Source: Bradyrhizobium jicamae
GTDB taxonomy: Bacteria; Pseudomonadota; Alphaproteobacteria; Rhizobiales; Xanthobacteraceae
Direction of reading: 5' to 3'
NCBI RefSeq assembly: GCF_001440395.1
Contig: NZ_LLXZ01000004.1
Location: forward strand, 58,552-122,551
DNA: 64,000 nucleotides
Below, in pieces: positions 17,057-25,141 of the stretch (positions within the stretch are counted from its first letter, which is position 1; each line of letters opens with the position of its first letter). The notes under the pieces are model-generated. The model saw only the letters and a program-made list of their open reading frames with translations. It had not been told where the DNA came from and searched no databases. The translations under genes and the position numbers were made by a program.

Positions 17057-19003
17057 ATGACCCAGCCAGCCACCGTTGAAACGCCGAGGGAAACTCCGAA
17101 GGAGGCTTCCGCCTCCGTCATTGCGCAGCACGCGGCGACGCTGAAGGCGCTGCCGTTTTCCGATAAACGGGATTTCGACGATGCGGCGCGCGGCTTCCTC
17201 GGTACCGTGGAGAATGCGAAGATCACCTCGCCGCAGGGTAGGACAGTCTGGAGTCTGGAGCCTTACGGCTTCCTGTCCGCGGAAGACGCTCCGCCGACCG
17301 TCGATCCCAGCCTGTGGCGGCAGTCGCGGCTCAACATGCATCACGGCCTGTTCGAGGTGGTATCAGGCGTCTATCAGGTGCGCGGGCTCGACATCGCCAA
17401 CATGACGCTGATCGAGGGCAACAGCGGCGTGATCGTCGTGGATACGCTGACCTCGATCGAGGGCGCGCGCGCCGCGATGGAACTCTACTTCCAGCATCGC
17501 GGCAAACGGCCGGTCGCTGCCGTGATCTTCACGCACACCCACACCGACCATTGGGGCGGCGCGCGCGGCGTGCTCGACGATGCAACGCTCGCCGGCGGCA
17601 AGGTGCCGATCATCGCGCCCAATCTGTTCATGGAGCATGCGGTCTCTGAAAACATCATCGCCGGCCCCGCGATGCTACGGCGCGCGCAGTATCAGTTCGG
17701 CCCGTTCCTCGCCAAGGGCGTGCGCGGGCAGGTCGATTGCGGGCTCGGCAAGACCATGGCGGCGGGGGCAGTCGCGCTGGTGCGCCCGACCGATCTGATC
17801 ATGGCGACCGGCGACAGGCGGACGATCGATGGTGTGGAATTCGAATTCCAGATGGCGCCGAACAGCGAAGCTCCGGCCGAGATGCATTTCTTCATCCCGC
17901 GCTACAAGCTGCTCAACCTGGCGGAAAACTGTACGCATAATTTCCACAATCTGCTGCCGTTCCGCGGCGCCGACGTGCGCGACGCGTTGGCCTGGTCGAA
18001 ATATCTCGGCGAGGCCTTGCAGATGTGGGGCGGCAAGGCCGATGCGATGTGCGGCCAACATCACTGGCCGGTGTGGGGCCAGGAACGGATCGACACCATG
18101 ATCCGCCAGCAGCGCGATCTCTACAAATTCGCGCATGACCAGACCATCCGCCTGATGAACCACGGGCTCACCGCCGCCGAGATCGCGGAGACCATCCGCC
18201 TGCCGGCGAGTCTGGAAGGCGCCTGGCACGGCCGCGGCTATTACGGCCACATCAGGCATAACGTAAAGGCGATCTATCAAAAGTATCTCGGCTGGTATGA
18301 CGCCAATCCGGTGAACCTCGATCCGTTGCCGCCGGTGGAGTCAGGCAAGAAATATGTCGAGTATATGGGCGGCGCGGATGCGATCCTTTCGCGTGCGCAA
18401 GCCGATTTTGCCAAGGGCGAATTCCGCTTCGTCGCGCAGGCGGTGAGCCATCTGGTGTTCGCCGAGCCGGACAACCAGGCGGCGCGCGCGATGCTGGCCG
18501 ATACCTTCGAGCAGCTCGGCTACGCCTCGGAAAGTTCGACCTGGCGCAACGCCTATCTGTTCGGCGCGCAGGAATTGCGGCAGGGCATGCCGAAGACCCC
18601 GCCGCGTTCATCGATGCCGCGCGAAACGCTGGCCGCGCTGCGCACCGAGCAGCTCTGGGACGTGCTCGGGGTTCGCCTGAATGGTCCCAAGGCCGAAGGC
18701 CAGCGCATTGTGCTGAACTGGAATTTTACCGATACCAATGAGAGCTTCATTCTCAATCTGGAAAATTGCGCGTTGACTTACGTGACCGGCGCGCAAGCGG
18801 CCGATGCCGATGCCGGCTTCACGCTGGCACGCGGCGTGCTCGACGAAGTGATCGCCAAGCTGACGACGTTCCCCGAAGCGGTCGGCGCCGGCAAGATCAA
18901 GGCTTCCGGCAATCCGGCGCGTCTCGGCGACTTGATGATGCTGATGGACGAGTTTCCGCGAATGTTCGAGATCGTCGAGCCGAAGCGGACGGCGGTCTCT
19001 TAG
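17057..19003 (+). CDS. Alkyl/aryl sulfatase-like metallo-beta-lactamase-fold hydrolase (SdsA1/BDS1-type)
   Basis: Protein of 648 residues. The metal motif H-T-H-T-D-H is at 160-165 in an MBL-fold domain. A dimerisation region follows (about 400-530) and then a C-terminal SCP2-like domain, the domain order of SdsA1, YjcS and yeast BDS1. These enzymes cleave alkyl sulfate esters to alcohol and sulfate. Unlike SdsA1, no signal peptide is seen (the N-terminus is M-T-Q-P-A-T-V-E-T-P), so a cytosolic location is inferred. It is third in the run acyl-CoA dehydrogenase, BVMO, sulfatase-like. Confidence 0.88.
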   Translation: MTQPATVETPRETPKEASASVIAQHAATLKALPFSDKRDFDDAARGFLGTVENAKITSPQGRTVWSLEPYGFLSAEDAPPTVDPSLWRQSRLNMHHGLFEVVSGVYQVRGLDIANMTLIEGNSGVIVVDTLTSIEGARAAMELYFQHRGKRPVAAVIFTHTHTDHWGGARGVLDDATLAGGKVPIIAPNLFMEHAVSENIIAGPAMLRRAQYQFGPFLAKGVRGQVDCGLGKTMAAGAVALVRPTDLIMATGDRRTIDGVEFEFQMAPNSEAPAEMHFFIPRYKLLNLAENCTHNFHNLLPFRGADVRDALAWSKYLGEALQMWGGKADAMCGQHHWPVWGQERIDTMIRQQRDLYKFAHDQTIRLMNHGLTAAEIAETIRLPASLEGAWHGRGYYGHIRHNVKAIYQKYLGWYDANPVNLDPLPPVESGKKYVEYMGGADAILSRAQADFAKGEFRFVAQAVSHLVFAEPDNQAARAMLADTFEQLGYASESSTWRNAYLFGAQELRQGMPKTPPRSSMPRETLAALRTEQLWDVLGVRLNGPKAEGQRIVLNWNFTDTNESFILNLENCALTYVTGAQAADADAGFTLARGVLDEVIAKLTTFPEAVGAGKIKASGNPARLGDLMMLMDEFPRMFEIVEPKRTAVS

Positions 19004-19109
19004 CGTCATTGCGAGATATGTAGGGTGGGCAAAGCGCGTACGCGCCGTGCCCACCATCTGTCCGGATCATTGCTTGATGGCGGGCACGCTTTGCTTTGCC
19101 CACCCTACG
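19004..19109. repeat. Half REP-like element followed by a second palindromic repeat
   Basis: The stretch begins with a lone CGTCATTGCGAG half arm, the same end as in the elements at 11825 and 42199. It runs directly into an inverted repeat with arms GTAGGGTGGGCAAAG (from 19020) and CTTTGCCCACCCTAC (ending at 19108). A related single hairpin lies at 56589-56614. The block separates convergent genes and may also act as a bidirectional terminator. Confidence 0.75.
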
Positions 19110-19143
19110 GCCGTCTTGCGACGACCAGGGGGAGCGTTACGCT

Positions 19144-20214
19144 TTACTCTGCGCTGCTGACGAGCTTGATCCGCGGCTCCGCTTCTTCCATCAGGCCGCG
19201 GTAGGCGGCGAGATAATCCAGTGCCATGCGGCGTGCGGTGAAGCGGCTTTCGAACTGTTTGCGGATGGCAGCCCGGTCCAGCGCAGCAAGACGGTCGACG
19301 ACCGCTACCGCGCTGGTTTCGTCTTCCACGACAAAGCCGGTGAGGCCGGGGTCGATGATCTCCGGCACCGAACCGCGGTTATAGGCGAGGACCGGCGTGC
19401 CGCAGGCCATGGCTTCGATCATCACGAGGCCGAACGGCTCCGGCCAGTCGATCGGGACCAGAAGACCGATCGCGCCGCTGAGGAAATCGGGTTTCTCGCG
19501 GTCGCTGATCTCGCCGATAAATTCAACCAGCGGATTGGCCTTGATCAGGGGAGAGATCAATTCGTCGTAATATTCCTGGTCGGCGCGGTCGACCTTGGCG
19601 GCGATCTTGAGCGGAATACCGCATCGCGTCGCGATCCGGATGGCGCGATCGACGCCCTTTTCCGGCGCGATCCGCCCGAGCACGGCGAGATAGGATGGCT
19701 TCACCTGCTGTGGTGTCAGCAAATCCTCCGGCAGCCCATGGTGGATGGTGCGCACCCAGTTGGCCTGCGGCACCGGCCGCCGCTGTGCGTTGGAGATCGA
19801 TATCACCGGGATCTTGGGGAAGGTACTGAAGACCGGCTGATGCTCCGGCAGGTCGAGCCGACCGTGCAGCGTCGTCAGAAACGGCGTCGGCTGCCGGTAG
19901 AACAGTGAGAATGGATAGTAATCGAGATGAAAGTGCAGAAAATCGAACTCTTCATCGTCGCATTTCTGCCGCACGCGCTCCAGCATCACCATATGCAGCG
20001 CGTTGGGGTCGCGTACCGAACCATCGAGACGCAGGGCCTTCGGCCAGGCGGCATCGAGCTTTGCCGAGGTGTGGGAATCGCCGCTGGCGAACAACGTGAC
20101 TTCATGCCCTAACGCTACCAGTTCTTCAGTCAGCCAGTGCACGACCCGCTCGGTGCCACCGTACAGTTTGGGGGGAACAGCCTCCGTCAGCGGGGCGACC
20201 TGCGCGATGCGCAT
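19144..20214 (-). CDS. Family 4 glycosyltransferase
   Basis: Protein of 356 residues with a GT-B fold. The N-terminal P-K-L-Y-G-G-T-E-R-V-V acceptor/GPGTF motif is clear. In the C-terminal half are G-R-I-A-P-E-K-G (nucleotide-sugar loop) and E-P-F-G-L-V-M-I-E-A (E-x7-E motif of GT4). The donor and acceptor are unknown. GT4 enzymes of this form are often found beside glycogen or trehalose-type genes in rhizobia, and a debranching-enzyme-like gene lies 2 kb away. It has an EcfG-type promoter at 20292-20316, giving a 5' leader of about 70 bases. Confidence 0.88.
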   Translation of the reverse strand: MRIAQVAPLTEAVPPKLYGGTERVVHWLTEELVALGHEVTLFASGDSHTSAKLDAAWPKALRLDGSVRDPNALHMVMLERVRQKCDDEEFDFLHFHLDYYPFSLFYRQPTPFLTTLHGRLDLPEHQPVFSTFPKIPVISISNAQRRPVPQANWVRTIHHGLPEDLLTPQQVKPSYLAVLGRIAPEKGVDRAIRIATRCGIPLKIAAKVDRADQEYYDELISPLIKANPLVEFIGEISDREKPDFLSGAIGLLVPIDWPEPFGLVMIEAMACGTPVLAYNRGSVPEIIDPGLTGFVVEDETSAVAVVDRLAALDRAAIRKQFESRFTARRMALDYLAAYRGLMEEAEPRIKLVSSAE

Positions 20215-20520
20215 ATTTCGTCTCCTGTTTCGAATGATAGTTGAATGAAGCCCTCAGCCCGCAAGTCGGCACCGAGAGTGCCGATAGCGGGAACGTTCTT
20301 GCATCTGTGAAGTTCCACTCATTCGGCGCATCTTGGTTCTTCCACACGACTGTCTTGCTGATGCCATCTGACACCAACAGATTTGAGGCGACTTGGATGC
20401 TGCAGAATTGTTGCGCGGTGATGGCCGTGCGCCGGCAAAACCGAAGCAGCATAGTTCACGACCTCGTGCGCGACACGCGTTAGGGATTCCCGTTCACTCT
20501 CAACAGGTTTGCAGAACGAC
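20215..20520. other. Divergent intergenic region, glycosyltransferase / ABC exporter
   Basis: A 306-base stretch without a convincing gene. Apart from the nested EcfG-type promoters at 20290-20316, I see no hairpin terminator, repeat or RNA gene. Short open frames exist but lack ribosome sites and family features. The plus-strand leader to the exporter would be about 200 bases long, which leaves room for another promoter that I cannot identify. Confidence 0.6.
20290..20316. promoter_or_regulatory. Bidirectional EcfG (general stress sigma) type promoter
   Basis: On the minus strand GGAAC (20316-20312), 16 bases, and CGTT (20295-20292) reproduce the GGAAC-N16/17-CGTT consensus of the alphaproteobacterial sigma factor EcfG without a mismatch, pointing at the glycosyltransferase. 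On the plus strand the same stretch holds GGAAC (20290-20294), 16 bases, and AGTT (20311-20314), one mismatch, pointing at the ABC exporter. The two promoters are nested back-to-back. The consensus is established knowledge; activity here is inferred. Confidence 0.65.
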
Positions 20521-22284
20521 ATGGACAATCTTTCAGGATATGCGCGCCGGCCGTTCCCGTTTGTGTTGCGCTATCTCCGCCAGCGCCGCGCGGCCCATGC
20601 CGTCATCTTGACTGCTGTCGTGGGGGCGGTTGCCTGCTCCGTGGGCACGCAGTACGGCGTGAAGCATCTCGTCGACAGCCTGACGGCCGGGTCGGAGCGT
20701 GCGGCGAGCGTATGGCTGGCATTCGCTTTTCTCATGTCGCTGATTGCGGCGGACAATCTGTTGTGGCGCGTCGCAAGTTGGACAGCGAGCTTCACCTTCG
20801 TGGGCGTCACCGGCGATCTACGCCGCGACATGTTCCGCCACCTCACCGGTCACGCTCCCAGCTATTTCTCCGACCGGCTGCCGGGCATGCTGACCAGCCG
20901 CATCACCGCGACCTCGAACGCGGTTTTCACGGTCGAGAACATGTTCGTCTGGAACGTATTACCGCCGTGCATCGCAACCGTTTCGGCAATCCTTCTGATT
21001 GGAACCGTCAGCCTTGCAATGTCCGCAGGCCTGATCGTCATCGCCGCCATCATGCTGCTGGCGATGTTCCGCCTCGCCGCGGCGGGCAAGCCGCTACATG
21101 ATGATTTTGCCGACAAGGCCGCTGCGGTCGACGGCGAGATGGTCGACGTCATCAGCAATCTGCCGCTGGTCCGCGCGTTCTGCGGCCTCAGCTACGAACA
21201 CGACCGCTTCGATGCCACCGTCGAGCGGGAACTCGACGCCCGTGGGCGCAGCCTGCGCTATCTCGAGAAGCTGCGCCTGCTTCACGCCGTCGTGACAATC
21301 GTGCTGACGATCGCACTGCTGGCGTGGGCGATTGCGCTTTGGCAGAAGGGTGCGGCGACCACGGGCGATGTTGTGCTGGTATGCACACTCGGCCTTTCGA
21401 TCCTGAGCGCGACACGCGACCTTGCAGTGGCGCTGGTCGATGTCACCCAGCACGTCGCCCGCCTGACCGAAGCGATCGCCACATTGCTGTTGCCGCACGA
21501 GTTGAAGGATCATCCCGAGGCCGAGCCGCTGATCCGCAGCGGCGCCGCCGTTGGCTTCAATAATGTCGCCTTCCATTATCCGGGCGGTGTTCAGGTGTTC
21601 GAAAAGTTCAACCTGCGCATTCAGCCGGGACAGCGGGTCGGTCTGGTCGGTCATTCCGGCGGCGGAAAATCCAGCCTGTTCACGCTGCTGCAGCGCTTCT
21701 ATGACGTCCAGCACGGCAGCATCACGATCGATGGCCAGGATATTGCGCGGGTGACGCAGCAGAGCCTGCGCGAAGCGATCTCGGTGGTGCCGCAGGACAT
21801 CTCGCTATTCCATCGCTCGATCATGGAAAACATCCGCTACGGGCGGCCGAACGCGAGCGACGACGAGGTGCTGCGCGCGGCGATCGCGGCGCGGTGCGAC
21901 TTCATCGAGAACCTCCCGGAAGGGATGGCGACCATCGTCGGCGATCGTGGTATCAAGGTCTCCGGAGGACAGCGGCAGAGAATTGCCATCGCGCGCGCGT
22001 TCCTGAAGGACTCGCCGATCCTGCTGCTGGATGAAGCGACGGCTGCGCTCGACAGCGTATCGGAGGAGGCGATCCGCGAGGCGCTGTCGCGGCTGATGCG
22101 CGGACGCACCGTGATTGCCATCGCCCATCGTCTCGCCACCCTGCGCAATTTCGACCGCGTGGTGGTGCTGCAGAACGGGCGGATCATCGAAGACGGCCCG
22201 CCGGATATCCTGGTGCAGGGCAGGGGCCCTTACCGCGAACTGGTGGCGCGCGAAATGGGGCGTCTCGCCAGCCATGCGGCCTGA
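20521..22284 (+). CDS. ABC exporter, fused transmembrane and ATPase domains
   Basis: Half-transporter of 587 residues: an N-terminal six-helix ABC_membrane domain (residues about 20-310) and a C-terminal ATPase. ATPase motifs: Walker A GHSGGGKSS, Q-loop V-V-P-Q-D-I-S-L-F, signature VSGGQRQRIAIARA, Walker B ILLLDEATAALD, H-loop I-A-H-R. Homodimers of this type (MsbA/ATM1/multidrug-like) export lipids, glycans, peptides or drugs. The ATG at 20521 is chosen; a TTG at 20509 is possible and neither has a strong ribosome site. Its position next to glycan genes suggests export of a carbohydrate or lipid-linked product, but that is inference. Confidence 0.88.
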   Translation: MDNLSGYARRPFPFVLRYLRQRRAAHAVILTAVVGAVACSVGTQYGVKHLVDSLTAGSERAASVWLAFAFLMSLIAADNLLWRVASWTASFTFVGVTGDLRRDMFRHLTGHAPSYFSDRLPGMLTSRITATSNAVFTVENMFVWNVLPPCIATVSAILLIGTVSLAMSAGLIVIAAIMLLAMFRLAAAGKPLHDDFADKAAAVDGEMVDVISNLPLVRAFCGLSYEHDRFDATVERELDARGRSLRYLEKLRLLHAVVTIVLTIALLAWAIALWQKGAATTGDVVLVCTLGLSILSATRDLAVALVDVTQHVARLTEAIATLLLPHELKDHPEAEPLIRSGAAVGFNNVAFHYPGGVQVFEKFNLRIQPGQRVGLVGHSGGGKSSLFTLLQRFYDVQHGSITIDGQDIARVTQQSLREAISVVPQDISLFHRSIMENIRYGRPNASDDEVLRAAIAARCDFIENLPEGMATIVGDRGIKVSGGQRQRIAIARAFLKDSPILLLDEATAALDSVSEEAIREALSRLMRGRTVIAIAHRLATLRNFDRVVVLQNGRIIEDGPPDILVQGRGPYRELVAREMGRLASHAA

Positions 22285-22350
22285 TCTGCGGCAGTAGCGT
22301 TTGCGTCCCGATGCGTCCCTCGCAACGCAAGGAAATCGCTTGAGGTCGAT

Positions 22351-24549
22351 ATGACAGCCGAAGTCACTCAATTCATCACCATTGAGGCGGCCGAACACGT
22401 CGCGGAATCGCCGTTCTACATTCCGATGACAGGGCCGGCGACGCGGCAGCGCCGTTCGCTCAAGCACGACGACACCTTTATCGTACTCGACAGCCACGGC
22501 GATATCGGCGCCTCCGCCGGCGGGCCCGACGGCCTGTTCAACGCCGATACGCGGTATCTCGCCCGGCTGGAGATGGTGCTCGATGAAGTCCAGCCGCTGC
22601 TGCTCGGCTCCAATCTGCGTGACGACAATTCGGCGCTGACCGTCGACCTCACCAATTCCGACGTGTACCGCAATGGCAGGCTGGCGCTGCCAAAGGACAC
22701 GCTGCACATCGTGCGCTCGATCTTTCTGTGGCGCGGCACCGCCTACCAGCGCATCGCCCTGCAAAATCACGGCGACCGGCAGGCGAGTTTCGACCTGACG
22801 CTGCTGTTCGATAATGACTTCGCCGATCTGTTCGAAGTGCGCGGCGAGCGCCGGTCGCGCCGTGGCATCGGTTCCAGCCGGCTGCTCGGCCCCGCTGACG
22901 TGGTGCTGGAGTATGGCGGGCTCGACGGCCAGGCTCGCATCACCGCCTTGCATTTCGAGCCGCGGCCGACCCGGCTCGCTGTGAATTCAGCGACCTATCA
23001 TTTTGAACTCGACCCCGGGCAAGTGATCGCCTTGTTCGTCGCGGTGTCCTGCAACAAGCCGATCATGCAGAAGCCGGTACCGTTCTTCCGCGGCCTGCTG
23101 GCGCATCGCCGCGAGATGCGGCGGTCGACGGTCGGCGCAGCCAGCATCGAGACCTCGAACAACATCTTCAACGAGGTGCTGTGCCAGGCGATGGCCGATC
23201 TCAACATGCTGATGACGGATACGCCGCAGGGCAGGTACCCCTATGCCGGCATTCCCTGGTATTCGACCACGTTCGGCCGCGACGGGCTGATCACCGCGCT
23301 GCAGATGCTGTGGGTCGATCCGCGCATCGCCAAGGGCGTGCTGCGGCGGCTCGCCCATTTCCAGGCCAAGGCGACCGATCCGCTCTCCGATGCCGAGCCC
23401 GGCAAGATACTGCACGAGATGCGCGGCGGCGAGATGGCGGCGCTGCGTGAGGTGCCGTTCGCGCAATATTACGGCAGCGTCGATTCGACGCCGCTGTTCG
23501 TGCTGCTCGCCGGCCTCTATGTCGAGCGCACCAGCGACGAGGACACACTGGCCGAGTTGTGGCCCGCCATCGAGGCAGGCTTGCGATGGATCGACGGTCC
23601 CGGCGATCCCGATCGCGATGGCTTCGTCGAGTACCAGCGCGCCACCGAGCAGGGGCTTGCCAACCAGGGCTGGAAGGATTCGTTCGATGCGATCTTCCAC
23701 GCCGATGGACAACTCGCCGAGGGCTATCTCGCGCTGGCGGAGGTCCAGGGATATGTCTTCGCCGCCAAGCGGCTGGCGGCGCGTTGCGCCCGCCGGCTCG
23801 GAAAGATCGAGCGTGCGGCGGAACTCGAATCGGCAGCGCTGTTGCTGGCCGACCGGTTCGAAGAGGCGTTCTGGTGCGAAGAGCTCGGCACCTACGCGCT
23901 GGCGCTCGACGGCGCCAAGCGGCCGTGCAAGGTGCGAACGTCCAATGCCGGCCAGCTTCTCTTCACCGGCATCATTCAGACCGATCGCGCCCGCCGCGTG
24001 GCGGCCGAGCTGATGAGCAAGAAGTTCTTTTCGGGATGGGGCATCCGCACCGTGGCCTATGGCGAGGTTCGCTACAACCCGATGTCCTATCACGACGGCT
24101 CGATCTGGCCGCATGACAATGCGCTGATCGCGCTCGGCTTCGCGCGCTACGGCCTGAAGCATTCGGTGGCGCATCTGTTCAAGGGCCTGTTCGATGCCGC
24201 CAGCTACATGGACTTGCGGCGGCTGCCGGAATTGTTTTGCGGATTCCGCCGGGAAAGGCGCCGCGGGCCGGTGCTCTATCCCGTCGCCTGCGCCCCGCAG
24301 GCCTGGGCCAGTGCGACGCCCTTCACGTTATTGGAAGCGGCGCTCGGCCTCGAATTCGATGCCGTGCGCGGCGAGATCCGCCTTCGCGACCCAAAGCTGC
24401 CGGAATTCCTCAACGAGGTGGTGCTGCGCGATCTGCAGCTCGGGCCGTCCAGTGTCGACTTGAGGGTGCGCCGCCACAACGATGAGGTCTCGCTCGAAGT
24501 ATTGCGCACGCGCGGCCAGATACAGGTGTCGATCGTATTGACGCATTAG
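22351..24549 (+). CDS. Amylo-alpha-1,6-glucosidase / glycogen-debranching-like protein
   Basis: Protein of 732 residues. The N-terminal about 230 residues match the GDE_N_bis beta domain (S-H-G-D-I-G, F-N-A-D-T-R-Y-L-A-R-L-E). The C-terminal about 450 residues form an (alpha/alpha)6 barrel with A-G-I-P-W-Y-S-T-T-F-G-R-D and N-Q-G-W-K-D-S-F-D-A. Many bacterial genomes carry this family as an amylo-alpha-1,6-glucosidase. Debranching or hydrolysis of glucan, glucosylglycerate or a similar oligosaccharide is the likely role. No signal peptide is seen. It follows the exporter by 66 bases, with GAGG before the ATG. Confidence 0.87.
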   Translation: MTAEVTQFITIEAAEHVAESPFYIPMTGPATRQRRSLKHDDTFIVLDSHGDIGASAGGPDGLFNADTRYLARLEMVLDEVQPLLLGSNLRDDNSALTVDLTNSDVYRNGRLALPKDTLHIVRSIFLWRGTAYQRIALQNHGDRQASFDLTLLFDNDFADLFEVRGERRSRRGIGSSRLLGPADVVLEYGGLDGQARITALHFEPRPTRLAVNSATYHFELDPGQVIALFVAVSCNKPIMQKPVPFFRGLLAHRREMRRSTVGAASIETSNNIFNEVLCQAMADLNMLMTDTPQGRYPYAGIPWYSTTFGRDGLITALQMLWVDPRIAKGVLRRLAHFQAKATDPLSDAEPGKILHEMRGGEMAALREVPFAQYYGSVDSTPLFVLLAGLYVERTSDEDTLAELWPAIEAGLRWIDGPGDPDRDGFVEYQRATEQGLANQGWKDSFDAIFHADGQLAEGYLALAEVQGYVFAAKRLAARCARRLGKIERAAELESAALLLADRFEEAFWCEELGTYALALDGAKRPCKVRTSNAGQLLFTGIIQTDRARRVAAELMSKKFFSGWGIRTVAYGEVRYNPMSYHDGSIWPHDNALIALGFARYGLKHSVAHLFKGLFDAASYMDLRRLPELFCGFRRERRRGPVLYPVACAPQAWASATPFTLLEAALGLEFDAVRGEIRLRDPKLPEFLNEVVLRDLQLGPSSVDLRVRRHNDEVSLEVLRTRGQIQVSIVLTH

Positions 24550-24598
24550 CGATGGCGGATTCGCATAATTCAAGCGTCCGCCAAGATCAGGAGACCAC

Positions 24599-25096
24599 AT
24601 GCGCGCCGGTATTCTCGTCCTATCTTTGATCGCCGGGTTAGCAATGAGCTTTCCGGTATCGGCAGCGGAAGACAGCGGAACGCAGGGGAGCCGTGGCGCG
24701 CCGGCCGATGCCGCGAAAGATGCCACGAAAAAGGAACCGGCGCCGCCACCTTCGGTCACTGTGATCGGGGCCCGTGATGCGCTCGGCATTCTCGGTCGCG
24801 ACGTCCGCAGTGCAGCCAACGAAAATATGGGACGCATCGTCGACGTGATCGTGGACCGCGAGGGCGCTGTACGCGCCGCGGTCATCGATTTCGGCGGATT
24901 TCTCGGTGTCGGCAGCCGAAAGATCGTCGTCGATTGGAGTGCGCTGCATTTTGGTCGCGTTGCCAACAAGAGCGACAGCATCACGCTTGAGCTGACGAAA
25001 GAACAAGTGACAGCGGCGCCGGAATACAAGCAGGACGCGCCCGTGATCGTGCTCGGTGCGGCTGGCCGCCTACAGCCGTGGGATTTCGACAAGTAA
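24599..25096 (+). CDS. Secreted PRC-barrel domain protein
   Basis: Protein of 165 residues. The ATG at 24599 follows AGGAG; a Sec signal peptide of 23 residues ends at V-S-A-A. After a charged linker of about 40 residues, rich in alanine, lysine and proline, a single PRC-barrel-like domain runs from about residue 60 (V-R-S-A-A-N-E-N-M-G-R-I-V-D-V-I-V-D) to the end. PRC-barrel proteins of this exported kind are abundant in rhizobia and often belong to stress regulons. The biochemical role is unknown. It lies 49 bases behind the debranching-like gene and could be cotranscribed. Confidence 0.85.
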   Translation: MRAGILVLSLIAGLAMSFPVSAAEDSGTQGSRGAPADAAKDATKKEPAPPPSVTVIGARDALGILGRDVRSAANENMGRIVDVIVDREGAVRAAVIDFGGFLGVGSRKIVVDWSALHFGRVANKSDSITLELTKEQVTAAPEYKQDAPVIVLGAAGRLQPWDFDK

Positions 25097-25141
25097 GGGA
25101 GAAACGATCTGGTCGCGCGCCCGTCTCAGTCGCTCGATCTG

